Below are positions 1 to 10,494 of a stretch of 64,000 bases of DNA, in pieces (position 1 is the first letter of the stretch; each line of letters begins with the position of its first letter). A program made the translations under genes and the position numbers. The stretch lies in contig BLAL01000229.1 in NCBI GenBank assembly GCA_015698045.1, forward strand, positions 1,524,001-1,588,000, read 5' to 3'. This DNA is from Rhizophagus clarus (lineage: Eukaryota; Glomeromycota; Glomeromycetes; Glomerales; Glomeraceae). The notes under the pieces are model-generated. The model was not told the origin of the DNA. It ran no database searches and saw only the letters and a list, made by a program, of their open reading frames with translations.

Positions 1-640
1 ATATTACCCAAATAACCAATAAAAATTGATAATTTTGTTAATCATATGATTGCACGATCATGATTTAATTATTTATTTATCGTATTTTTTTTTTTTCAAA
101 ACTTTTTTTCTCTCTCTCAAATTTTTACTTTATTGTTTTTGTCTAAAAAATAAAGATAAAGGTATATTTTTTGTTGAAATTTCTTTTCCTATTATTATGT
201 TATTTATAATATTACCCAAATAACCAATAAAAATTGATAATTTTATTGATCATATGATTGCACGATCATGATTTAATTATTAATTTATCATTTTTTTTTT
301 CAAATCTTTTTTTTTTCTCTCTCAAATTTTTACTTTATTATTTTTGTCTAAAAAATAAAGATAAAGGTATATTTATTGTCAAAATTTCTTTTTCCATTAT
401 TATGTTATTTTTAACACTCTTATTAATATATTTTTCCAATGTATTTCTTCTCACTAACATCCTAAACAATATTCTACTATTGAGTTTTTTACTTTATTAG
501 TTTTTCTAAAAAATAAATACAAAGATACATTTTTTGTTGAAATTTCTTTTTCCATCCTGTTAACACTCTTACTAATATTTTTTTCTAATGTATTTCCTCC
601 TACTAATGTTTCTACTAACAATATTCTACTGTTAAATATT
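1..640. repeat. Tandem direct repeats, about 208 bp unit
   Basis: The sequence at position 1 (ATATTACCCAAATAACC and what follows) recurs almost base for base from about 209, including the CATATGATTGCACGATCATG motif. A third, partial and more diverged copy of the later half of the unit runs from about 487 to 640. The unit is T-rich with long T runs. The short ORF at 258-500 lies wholly inside the repeat and is not credible as a gene. The array may continue beyond the left edge of the window. Confidence 0.8.
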
Positions 641-692
641 TTTTATTCCTTACTTTTATTTACTAACACTTCTACTAACATTAACACTAACA

Positions 693-1331
693 TTAAGGGT
701 AGAGTGTATCTACGCCACAACATATATATGATTTTAGACTAAAAAATGTAGATCGTCACGTGATCCAAAACGAGCAAAATTTATGATTTCTCGCAAACTA
801 ACCATATGAATTTTGTTAAATACACATTTAAAAAGAGTATAAACATGCGCTTCATTTATTTATTAAAGTGTTTAACCATTTGCTATTAGTCTTTTTGAAT
901 GTATTTAGACTTTTAAAATCAAATATAACTAATAATAAAAAAATAAAATGGCATTAATAAAAAATTTTATTTGAATAAGTAAATGCACAATGATTTTTTG
1001 ACATAAATATTCTTTTTTATTATACTATTAACTTGTAAGGTTTCATAAGTTTAAAGTTAATTTGAAGATATGTTCTCTAGGTGATTCGCAACTTACCATA
1101 GGAGATTCGCAACTTAATGACGACTTCATAGTGTAATATTTCGTTATAAGCCTTATTTGTATTATACTTTACTAAAGTTTATTTGAAAGACAGAAACTCT
1201 AGCTTTCTAAAGAATACTTTTAAACAGTTTTTTATAAAATATTGAATGAGTTTTCCTTGTAGCGAAGTAAAAAAAAAAATGATTTTTTTTTTTAGCCATA
1301 TGATTAGCCACGTCGATCCCTCTACCCTTAA
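693..1331. mobile_element. TTAA-flanked inverted-repeat element (piggyBac-like MITE)
   Basis: The left end reads TTAAGGGTAGAG and the right end reads CTCTACCCTTAA, so a 631 bp element (697-1327) with short terminal inverted repeats sits between two TTAA tetranucleotides (693-696 and 1328-1331). Similarity of the ends continues for roughly another 12 bases with mismatches. TTAA duplication is the hallmark of the piggyBac superfamily; assignment beyond that is inference. No transposase ORF is present. Inside, the motif GATTCGCAACTTA occurs twice near 1082 and 1104. Confidence 0.65.
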
Positions 1332-1740
1332 TACTTATACTTTATATTTTTTTTTATTGACGTTCCTTTTCTACTTCTACTAACTTTCATACTAATATTA
1401 ATACTAACACTTTCTAATATAAAAATTTTTTTATTAACGTTCCTTTTCTTTTACTAACACTTCTATTACTAACATTTTACTTTCTTTCAAATTAAATAGA
1501 TATAATGAAATAAAAACAAGCAAACAAGTGAACATTAATTGTAAATAAATTATGATTTGTGTAAAGAGTAGTGAATTTTTTTTTATAATATTTTTTGTAT
1601 AATATTTTTTTTATTATCAATTGAAAATATAAATAAAACTTTCAGTAATTACAATTAAATGAATTAAATTACTTTTAAATTACAATTGTATTTAAATTAT
1701 AAATCTACTACTATTAATACCCCATAAATACTATACTTTT

Positions 1741-2104
1741 CAGCTATCCGATATGTGTGAAAATTATGAAATTATGCTTATATTTCAAATACAAATAGGA
1801 TACATATCAGGTATATATAGGATACTTATTAGCACTTTCTAATAAGTGTATAATATCTGTCTGATATTTTTTTAAAATATATCGGATATCCAATAAATCT
1901 ATGATATATAACCAATATTTAACTACCCAATATGTATGAGATATATACCCGATATGTATGTTATATGTCACTGATATTCTGCATCTGACGGGTACATATC
2001 AGGTACCTGATATATGTAGTATTATTAAATAGTATACATATATTTTATATATATCAGGTATATATCAGGTAGCCGATATGTACCTGATATGTACCTGATA
2101 GCAT
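1741..2104. repeat. Array of short palindromic motifs (ATCAGGTA / TACCTGAT)
   Basis: The motifs ATCAGGTA, TACCTGAT, CCGATATGT and their reverse complements recur many times in both orientations, mixed with TATATA steps. The last part repeats GATATGTACCT twice in tandem. The block begins near AGCTATCCGATATG and ends near CTGATAGCA, so the ends may be degenerate inverted termini of a small element. No coding potential. Confidence 0.55.
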
Positions 2105-2127
2105 TGATTTTGACCAGTGAAATATAA

Positions 2128-2392
2128 TATAAAAACTAAATTTTTTAGTATAAAATTATGCTAGTTGATTTACTTTTTATTGAAAGTCTAGTAATTTTTT
2201 GAATATTAGAAATGATTTAATATTTATAAATTTAAAAGAAAAAAATGCTTTATTTTTAATATTGTGAATAATGGATTTTTTTACTTTTAAACTCATAAAA
2301 AAATCATTTCTAATAATTAAAAATTTTGCTAGACTTTTAATAAAAAGTTAACCAAATAGTATAATTTTATATTAATTGTTTTAGTTTTTATA
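2128..2392. mobile_element. Foldback element with about 100 bp inverted arms
   Basis: The left arm from 2128 (TATAAAAACTAAA, then TTTATTGAAAGTCTAG, then ATTAGAAATGATTT) is matched in the same order by the reverse complement of the right arm ending at 2392, with scattered substitutions. Arms are about 100 bp with a short T/A-rich loop centred near 2260. It has no ORF. This is the structure of a foldback MITE; the superfamily is not recognisable. Confidence 0.65.
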
Positions 2393-2749
2393 TATTTAAA
2401 AAATTAATACTTTAATTTGTTATATCTTCAGATTCCACATTATTATATATAGTATATAACTTAACTTTAATTTTTAATAATTAAATTTTTTATTTTTTAT
2501 ATACTAGATTATAAATTAAAAAATTTATTAAATTTTTAGTAAAAAAATAATCAAATAATATATTTATATACTTATAAAATTAAGTTTTATAGTATTGTAT
2601 TTAAAAAATTGGTGGTTTATATTATAAATAATTAAAAATATTTAAAATAAATAATATTATAAAAATATTTATATATTATTATATATATATGAAACTGCAA
2701 TATTAAAATTTAATAAAAAATATAATAAAAATTATAATAAACAATTTTA

Positions 2750-2900
2750 AATTAATAATATTAATTTGGTAGATGTTTGGACTAGTAATTTTATTAGGAG
2801 CATAGTATATAAAATAGAAGCGATGTTTTGTATTCTATCTTTATCTAATAAATACGTGTGCATTTTCAATCCAAAAAAAAAAAAATTAATAATATTAATT
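2750..2900 (+). mobile_element. Short retroposed fragment with poly(A) tail and 17 bp target-site duplication
   Basis: A 117 bp insert (2767-2883) ends in a run of 13 A and is bracketed by two exact copies of AATTAATAATATTAATT (2750-2766 and 2884-2900). An AATAAA polyadenylation signal lies about 20 bases before the A run. This is the signature of LINE-machinery target-primed insertion, either of a strongly 5'-truncated LINE or of the 3' end of an mRNA. The insert body has no ORF and I do not recognise its parent. Confidence 0.75.
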
Positions 2901-2953
2901 AAAATTATGTTTATAAAATTTTAGTTTATTTTTAAAATTTTTAAAATATAATA

Positions 2954-3438
2954 TACAATCAATCCTTTATAATTTTATTTGTCATAATTGTATATTTTCT
3001 ATAATTACACCCTTTTATTTAGTTCTAATTTGAAACTTAATACTAATTATATATCCTTTATATTCTATATATATAATATTTTTTAGAATAATCTTATTGA
3101 TATTTTCCTTTATAATTGCATACATATAATTTGCATACTAATATTTTTTTATAAATTGTTTTAAAATTCTGATGTTTTTTTACTATAAATTAATAATATA
3201 AAGTCTTAGAATTCTGGTATTAATTGGCAAAATAATATCTTAAAGTTCTGATATTTTTTTATTAATTGATAGTATAATACTTTAGAATTCTGGCATTTTT
3301 TTTTACTAAAGATTAGATATATATATGATAAAAATAATATATCTTACATTATATAATAATTTTATAATTATATACTTTCTTTAATTATATATTTTAGTTT
3401 AGTTCTAAACGGTGTATAATTATAAAGAATTGATTATA
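2954..3438. mobile_element. Tc1/mariner (pogo)-like inverted-repeat element with internal tandem repeats
   Basis: The left end TACAATCAATCCTTTATAATT is matched by the reverse complement of the right end, TATAATCAATTCTTTATAATT, with two mismatches in 21. Both ends abut TA. Similarity continues weakly inwards. The middle (about 3153-3305) carries three to four copies of a 55-60 bp unit containing AGAATTCTGG or AAGTTCTGAT. No transposase is encoded, so it is non-autonomous. The superfamily is inferred from TIR style and TA flanks. Confidence 0.55.
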
Positions 3439-4283
3439 AACTAAAATTTTAGTAAAACTTTAAATTATTTTATTTATTATTATTTTTATCAAAAATATTT
3501 TTTTATAAAAAAAATTAATTAAAATATTATTAAAGTTGTTTACTAAAACTTATTTAATCTAAGATTAAAATTTGAAATTAGTTTATTAGTATTAAAACTG
3601 TTAAAATACCAAAATGTCAAAACTTATTAAAATTATTAAAATTATTAACTGTAAAATAAAATCTTATTTACTTTTAAAATAAATTTCTATAGGTCTAAAA
3701 TAAAAATTATAGGTTATATATAAATAAATTTAAAGGTTTATTTTAATTTTTTTTCTTTTTTGAATTAACTAATCAATAAAATTAAAAATAAAAATAAGGT
3801 AAAATAGAATGTAATTATTAAAATATAATTTATACAGTTATTTTTAATATAAATTCCAATTAGATTTTAATAAACTTTTTTTTTTTAATAAAAAATTTTT
3901 TTTTATTATAATTAACAATTAATAAATATATTATTTAATTAATAAAAGAATAAAATAAAAAAAATATTAGAATTAAAATAAAATATTAAAATATAATAAT
4001 ATATTACACTTTAGTATAATTAATTTAAGTTAAATTATAACCACTGCATAATGATTATGGCATAATATTAGCAACTCTATGGTTTTCTGTAAGTTTGTTT
4101 TTTACTAATCCTTTTGGATAACTCTTAGTCTTGCAAGATGCAGTTGCTTGTTATATTCTTGATAGCCTTGGTCAATTAACCTTTTATTCAATTATGGGGC
4201 AGTAATAGCTTATTACATAGAAAGCAATGAGAATGAAAGAAAAAAAGGCTATATTTATATGATTTTTTTTAAACTAACTTTTC
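3439..4283. other. AT-rich spacer, no gene seen
   Basis: Very AT-rich with A/T homopolymer runs. No ORF with codon-like composition, no RNA gene and no clear repeat ends were found. Confidence 0.5.
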
Positions 4284-4733
4284 TGGAGGATGTCTAAAGC
4301 GGCAAATCACGTGATCATAGCAAAATATTTGTCATCCGTGTTACGCCCCTCTACTTTTTCATTTTTATTAAGTATTCTGGCAACAGAGAAATTTTTCGGT
4401 AAATAAAATCCTATATGTCACACACCTATTTGTCATATTCACAATTTCTTAATGCCGTAATGCGGGCCAAATATCTGTATAAATCGGGCGACTTACCCTG
4501 CTTTAGACGATCCCCTTTCCTGGGGGGTCGTTAAAGCGGGGTAGAATTGGCTGGAATTATGACATTAAGAAATTACGTATGTGACAAATAATGTATGTGA
4601 TAAATATGTTTTTACTAACCGAAAAAATTCTAAGTTCCTGAAATACTTAGTAAAAATGAAGAATGGAGGATGCGACACCGTGTGACAATTATTTTTACTA
4701 TGATCACGTGATTCTACCATCCCCCCTTTCCTG
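4284..4733. mobile_element. 450 bp foldback (near-complete hairpin) element
   Basis: Almost the whole element is one inverted repeat. From the outside inwards the left arm shows ATCACGTGATCATAG, GTATT, TTTTTTCGGT-like, AATTTCTTAATG, and the right arm shows the same features in reverse complement. At the centre, near 4510, a smaller palindrome pairs CGATCCCC with GGGGGGTCG and CCCTGCTTTA with TAAAGCGGGG. Arms are about 215 bp with indels and roughly three-quarters identity by eye. No ORF is present. The GC content of the tip is much higher than the surroundings. Confidence 0.75.
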
Positions 4734-5066
4734 GATAATTGCGTGACAAATTTTTAACGCGTCATTTCTGAGTTATGCGCGCATAAATATATAAATATGT
4801 CTAATTCATCTTCTCTTCTGAATAAATAGAATAAATATCCAATAATTTCTTTCTTAACGCGTATTTCAATTTCGAACCATACAAGAACCATGCGCAAAAG
4901 ATTAAACCGGTGGTTACGAACTGGTGTACACACTTGATTCCACCCTACCTTACATCGAATTTATCAACTAAATGTCACTCGTGAGACCATTTCACGTTCT
5001 CAAAGATATTCTTCAAGACGATCTGACCTTCCGACAGAAGCAATAAGAACACTCTAAAATATACGA

Positions 5067-5483
5067 CTAGTTTCGGGAACAGAAAAAGTCAACCTCAATC
5101 GCAGCCTTTGAAAAGGCGCGTATTGGAACCCATACAACTATCAACATTGCCTCTAACAACATTGCGCAGCCCTCCCTAACGACATTAAATGGTTCTTTTT
5201 CAATATATGAGCTCACGTATCGTAACATAGCTACCCACACGATCAACAAAAGCGCCCCGAATTTCCAGTTGTAGATAGTTAAAGAATAGGGCATTGCTTG
5301 GATGATGAGCCCAATAGAAAATGGGCTAGGATAGAAGGTTATCGATCGAAAAAATAATTGGCCGTAGGCGCTTCGCATGTATATATTAGCATATATCACG
5401 GATAATGTCCCAAACTTGTAATGATTTTTCGCATGTATTAATAACAAAATTTTCCTGGGCGGGCCGTTATTTCCCTGAATCAT
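5067..5483 (-). CDS. Hypothetical membrane protein, doubtful ORF
   Basis: An ATG-started ORF of 138 codons in a locally GC-richer stretch. The product shows two to three hydrophobic segments: around residues 54-68, 75-90 (beginning FGALLLIVWVAMLRYV) and 107-122 (MLLEAMLIVVWVP). I recognise no family. There is no convincing downstream exon on the same strand, and a stop directly follows FFCSRN. The composition differs from the AT-rich random ORFs of the flanks, which argues mildly for a real or recently real gene. It may equally be one exon of a larger or decayed gene. Treat as hypothetical. Confidence 0.35.
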   Translation of the reverse strand: MIQGNNGPPRKILLLIHAKNHYKFGTLSVIYANIYMRSAYGQLFFRSITFYPSPFSIGLIIQAMPYSLTIYNWKFGALLLIVWVAMLRYVSSYIEKEPFNVVREGCAMLLEAMLIVVWVPIRAFSKAAIEVDFFCSRN

Positions 5484-6372
5484 GTATAAGAAAAGTGAGA
5501 CCTAAAATCCCACCTGAATAAAATAAATCGCATCCTATATTGATATGAAAATTGTACTAATCGAAATAAATGTGCAGTAACGTTGTGTAATTTATTCTCG
5601 AACATACTCAAAGCTTTACAACAAAGAAGACCACCTTGTTGATCTATGTACAGTATATGGGTAGCGTCAGAATTTTTTATTATAATTTAAATGGATCCGT
5701 TGATGATACCCAAAAGTGCATTCCAAAATCGATTCTGCGAATTATATAAAAAGGTGATGCCCTGTTTAGTGAATCCTTTGTGCAAGTAATCAAACGAAAT
5801 AATCAAACTTACATTCCTGATCTTTTTGATATTCGCCGAGAATATCATCGTCAACACGCGCCCAGTCGACGCAGTAAAATACAAGGAAAAAAAATCGCAT
5901 GACTATAATTTCAGCCGTATATTGGTAAAAAAAAAAAAAAAATATTATGCAGGCGCATTTTACCAACATGTGATTTTTGGAGCAGAATCGTACTATTTTA
6001 ACACGCAACATATTTCATGAATATAAGGCGGATTGGAAGTTGTGAAAATGGATAGCGGTAAACTCGAATCCGAAACATTGCATTTCTTATTTTTTTTTAA
6101 CCCAATTGCTAATTCCCCGAATTCACGCTGATCTCAGCGAAGTTTCCCTTCATGGAATATTATTTTATATAGTCAAACAAATTATAGATATTTTTCGTAA
6201 ATGTAAGAGATGGGACTTGCATTAAATAACCTAGGATCCTCCCTCTTTGATAGCATTGTATATTTCACTCGCTTCTCTGGCTCTAAAAATTATTAATAAA
6301 ATTTTACTTAATTTGAATCTTATTACATTATGTATTAATTATATTATTTATACATATGTCATTTTGAAATTT
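5484..6372. other. Spacer with a possible spliced fragment on the minus strand
   Basis: Between about 5690 and 5884 the minus strand reads a small open frame interrupted by a canonical donor GTAAGT and, about 50 bases on, an acceptor CACTAAACAG; joining across keeps the frame open and it ends in a TAA near 5687. No start codon or recognisable domain was found upstream, so this is at most a remnant. The rest shows nothing. Confidence 0.25.
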
Positions 6373-7745
6373 CTAATCAATTTCTATAATTTTAAAATGT
6401 GAATCATATACAGGGAACATGTCAGCATTTTCATGAATATAACATTCTACTGATTGAGATTGGAAGGTCACAAATGATGATATGAAAATATATTGCTTCC
6501 CAACACTTCATTTAATTCCTCAGCCTTATCAGCCTTATCAAAAAATTTCTTAAATGCTAAAAAACTAAGCTCATTAGACTTCAACAAATCACTGATAATA
6601 CTTTAATACGGATCATTCGGAAGGTTGTTTAATGACTGCAGAAAAAGAAAAAAAGTTATTAAGCAATTGATCTAGAGCAAAATTATGTAAATTTGAATTG
6701 TAGAATGATGAAGCTTATTCCTACCTTCGAACTCTTGTCCAGCCAGGAAGTCATCCGCCACAGTCTTTAGCCCTATGATACGACCCCAATTAAATCAAAT
6801 ATTTTTTTTCGCGTCTACTTCCTTGATAATGCGCTTCTTAATCAAATATTCCATCGATTCTTCCTTGCTAAGAATTTCCATTACAGGGTTTTTACACGTG
6901 ACCAGGCACTGTGAGCTAAAATTCTGTAAATAATACTATTTTTCAAGAACACAAAAAAATCATGTCAGTACTTACATTCCATTCTCCGAGGTACACTTCC
7001 TTCGGTGCAAACAATGTATTTTCGATCATCGACACCGTGCTTTGCGTCATGCTGGAGAATGTCAAGGATTTTTGGATTTTCGTGAACCATGTGACTAACA
7101 TTATCGTAAACAATAACCATTGGCTTATCATGTTTGGCTTTGTATACTTCACTAGCGTGATTTAAGATTTCAAAGCCTTTTCCCATTCAGAAATCTTAGA
7201 TTTATTTACTACAAAAGAAAATAAGAATCAAAATGGTTGTTATTAACAATGAAGAATGATGAAAACCTACCATCCAATCTGATTTTTCGCATCATTTGTC
7301 CAGTATAAGAAACTTCCTCAAATGCGAAATTAATTGCTTACTCAAAAGCTTCATCTAATTGATTTAAATTCGTAGGGATATCAACGATATCAACATATAT
7401 AACGTCACACCCAACCTCATTTGAAGCGATCCTGGTTAATGTGGTTTTCTCTGTGCCGTGATCTCCACAGATCAAATAATAATATTGAAGAATTTTTTTA
7501 AGAAGATCTACAATTAAAGGTCGAGAAACGAACTCATCATCTGCAATATCAATTTTAGGCCGAGTGCGCTCTTCCATAGTTTTGTTTAAAAGGTACTCAT
7601 TATACTTGCTACGACCCCAAGCATATATGACGTCTCTTGATATAAAAAAGAGAAGAATAAATACCACAATAACCACCACAGTGAGAATAAAGACGTTAGA
7701 AACGAATATAACAGTTTGAATTATGTCGAATTTAAGAAGTTTGAG
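6373..7745 (-). pseudogene. Broken P-loop NTPase gene (Crinkler-/STAND-like, Rhizophagus type)
   Basis: On the minus strand a hydrophobic N-terminal segment (VVVIVVFILLFF) is followed by FVSRPLIVDLLKKIL, a Walker A-like ICGDHGTEKTTL, then in the next part a Walker B-like MVIVYDN and EGSVPRRM. Further blocks with SKEESMEYLI, VADDFLAGQ and FQSQSVECYI carry on to about 6373. Introns with GTAGGT, GTAAGT and GTAGGA-type donors separate the blocks. It is damaged: an in-frame TAA at 7338-7340, a shift or stop near 6795, stops in the last block near 6605 and a further shift near 6445. The Walker A has E where the second glycine of GxGKT is expected. No in-frame ATG precedes the hydrophobic segment. 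Function of the family is unknown to me beyond NTP binding; membrane anchoring is inferred. Confidence 0.72.
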
Positions 7746-9582
7746 ATAGTTTCATGGGGATAAAAAAAAAAAAAGTAATTTTGTTCCGATAAAAAGAAAA
7801 GGAAGAAAATTTGTTCCTTGTTTTGAAATGATACTTTATTTTATATTCATCAAATAATCTATTATCAAAATCGGATCTATTTTATTAAATTATTATATTA
7901 AATTATTATTAAATAATGATCGAATTAAAAGGTGTATTATTATAAACTTTTCTGAATACATCGTGCTTTGCAGTGACTTATGTAATACAGCAAATAATAA
8001 AATACTGTACTTAATCAAATGACAAGAAAAAAAAAGATGATCGATTCTCGGGTATTTATTAAAAAAACGAGTGGTCGTACGATTGACCGTATTAAGTTGT
8101 AAGCGGTACAATGCATGGTGTAAATGATGATAAACTTCTTAAAACAAATGGAAGGTGCTAAAACGTGATTTTTTAATGTACAAATTTTTTCGTCCACTGG
8201 TTATATTTGTCATTATAGAACAAGTAGTTCCACATAATAAAAGAAAATTTGAACGAGCTGACTGGAGAAAAGCGTTTAAGAATGGAAGGAGCTAGCAGCA
8301 AGAACACTAAAAAATGGTTCATAGGGCGCCCAGCTTTTTTTATTAGCCGATTTCTTATTTGTAAACATCTTTGTACAAAAAAAGGAAGCTGTGGCTATTC
8401 AATTTTTTGATGAGGTTCACATCCTTTCTTAATATGATACCAATACAAATAGAATATCTAGAACAAGATCTGAAGATTTCAAAGTAATTGATACAATTTG
8501 AAATTCTTTAAAGGTAATAAATATTGTTAATTATGAATAGATCAACAGGATAAGGGATTCTATCCGAACTTATTCTATATAAACAATGCCTCGGACATTT
8601 AAAGACCATTCATATAACACAAATTAAAATCTTAAAAGAGTTCAATAGTTCAAACTCTTTCTATATAAAATTTTTAAATTTAATTACATATAATAGTGTA
8701 CTTTGTATATTTTTAAAATTAAAGCCAATTACTTGTAATAAATTTTTTTGGTGATTACTGGGGTAAATACGATGTTCGTTCAAATTCAATTTTTAAGTTA
8801 CGGTAACTTATGGTATTTTATTTATTTTTTCTTTTTTGGTAAATGGCGATTGAATTCTTGTTTTTATCCTGTATTATGTTGTCTTGGCAAATGAAAATAA
8901 TTTTTTGCTATTATTATGGCGTGAGACAGAATTTTATTGCTTACTGCAGGGACTCGCATTATTTGTATCACTCTCGATTTATTACTGGGCTGAAAAATAA
9001 CATTCTTTCAATCATATGATTAAAAAATGACTTTGTTCTGGGAATTTATGCAGTCTATCATAAAAAAGGACAAGATAATAAAAATTGGTATATCCTTGAG
9101 GGGAGTACTCTGATTAGTTCCTTCAGCCAGGAGCTACTTCACGGTCCAAACATGAAAGAAAGTTAATTAACTAAAACGAAAAAAATTTAAATCAAGACAT
9201 TGAAAGTCAATGGCTAGGTAATTAAATTTTATAATAATTTTATTAATGAACATCGATTAAAATACTAAGACAATTAAGACGCGAATAAATTAAATTACTC
9301 TACTAAACTACTTCTCATGCATCTATTATTTTGTATTTTAGTAACTTCTATTCCATCAATATATGGTCGTAATAATTATGATCAATTAAACGCTGAAAGC
9401 AGGCATCTACTGTTAAATAAATTTAATACTTTATTTATAAGCGGAAATATAAATTTTGGAATTAGAGAATAATGTAACTTATTTTAAAAAGGTAAAAAAA
9501 AAAAAAAATAACATATACAAAAATAAAATATTATAAACTGTACAATATGAGCATGAAGTATAATCTATAAAAAAATATCGCC

Positions 9583-9606
<24 letters not shown>
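7746..9606. other. Intergenic, no gene seen
   Basis: Ordinary AT-rich spacer with poly(A)/poly(T) runs, including a 25-base T run near 9583-9608. A stretch at about 8040-8105 resembles part of the region upstream of the Crinkler-type pseudogene (about 62560-62620). No other structure was found. Confidence 0.45.
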
Positions 9607-9613
<7 letters not shown>

Positions 9614-10494
9614 TTCGATGGATCGACCCTTGACCACCATGGTTTTTTATATTCTTTAGGACACGGACGAATTTTTATGTCCTTCCCATCTAAAAAAATA
9701 AAAAAATAAATAAATAAATAAATTAAATAATTATAAAAGATGAAAATGTTCAAGATACTTACACCAATCGTTTAACGGAGGACTTTTCTTCGGAATTTTT
9801 TTAGATTTTCTTATACCGATACGATTATCATAATTATTAATGGTTTTTAAATCATTTACTTCAACAAAATAGAAATATTCTTTAGTGACAGGTTTGAATT
9901 TTTTAGTTTCGAAATCTGCAGGGCAATTCACAACAAAAGGAGAGATGTCGATCTCTTCCTCTGTATGGACTTCTTCAACCGAACAAGAATTACTGTCGTC
10001 ACTAACAAGTTCTTCTTCACTTCCATAAATAAGTTCACAATCATTTTTACAATTATCATCAAAGACATTGGAATTGTTCGTTGGTATGCATTCATCTCCT
10101 TTAAACAAATAATCAGATGATCAATTTTTTTAAAGTTCACGGCTTGCATTTACTAAACAATACCCTGAAAGAATAATATATACGTACCTTGTTGATCAGT
10201 TGCAGCAGCTGATGCTTGAAAGCAAAATTCATTATGTTCAGAAACTTCATAACCAGCGACTTCATCAATTATTCTATATTTATATACAACTTTTATCTTA
10301 TCGTTCTCACATTTTGTCTAAAAAAAAAAAAAAATAAAAAAAATTAAAAATCGATAATTTACATTTTAATAAATTATAAAAAAAGTACTTACGAAGCGAC
10401 AAAACATGAATGAACTCCATGATTTTCTCGTAAATAATTTTATTAGAGAGTAAATGAGTGAACAAATCATAAATGCTACAGTGGTACCAGCCAT
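9607..10494 (-). CDS. Hypothetical protein with acidic centre, four exons
   Basis: Exons by splice signals: 10393-10494, 10188-10317, 9763-10098 and 9607-9689. Donors are GTAAGTAC, GTACGTAT and GTAAGTAT, and the last two junctions keep phase exactly. Exon 1 would encode a hydrophobic N-terminus (MAGTTVAFMICSLIYSLI), suggesting a signal anchor. The middle is acidic and rich in E, D and S (residues about 90-130). The basic C-terminus ends with KKPWWSRVDPSKY. I recognise no domain. One problem: exon 1 ends in phase 0 while exon 2 needs phase 2, so exon 1 or its donor is misassigned, or the gene has a one-base lesion there. Exons 2-4 are well supported as one reading frame. Confidence 0.6.
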
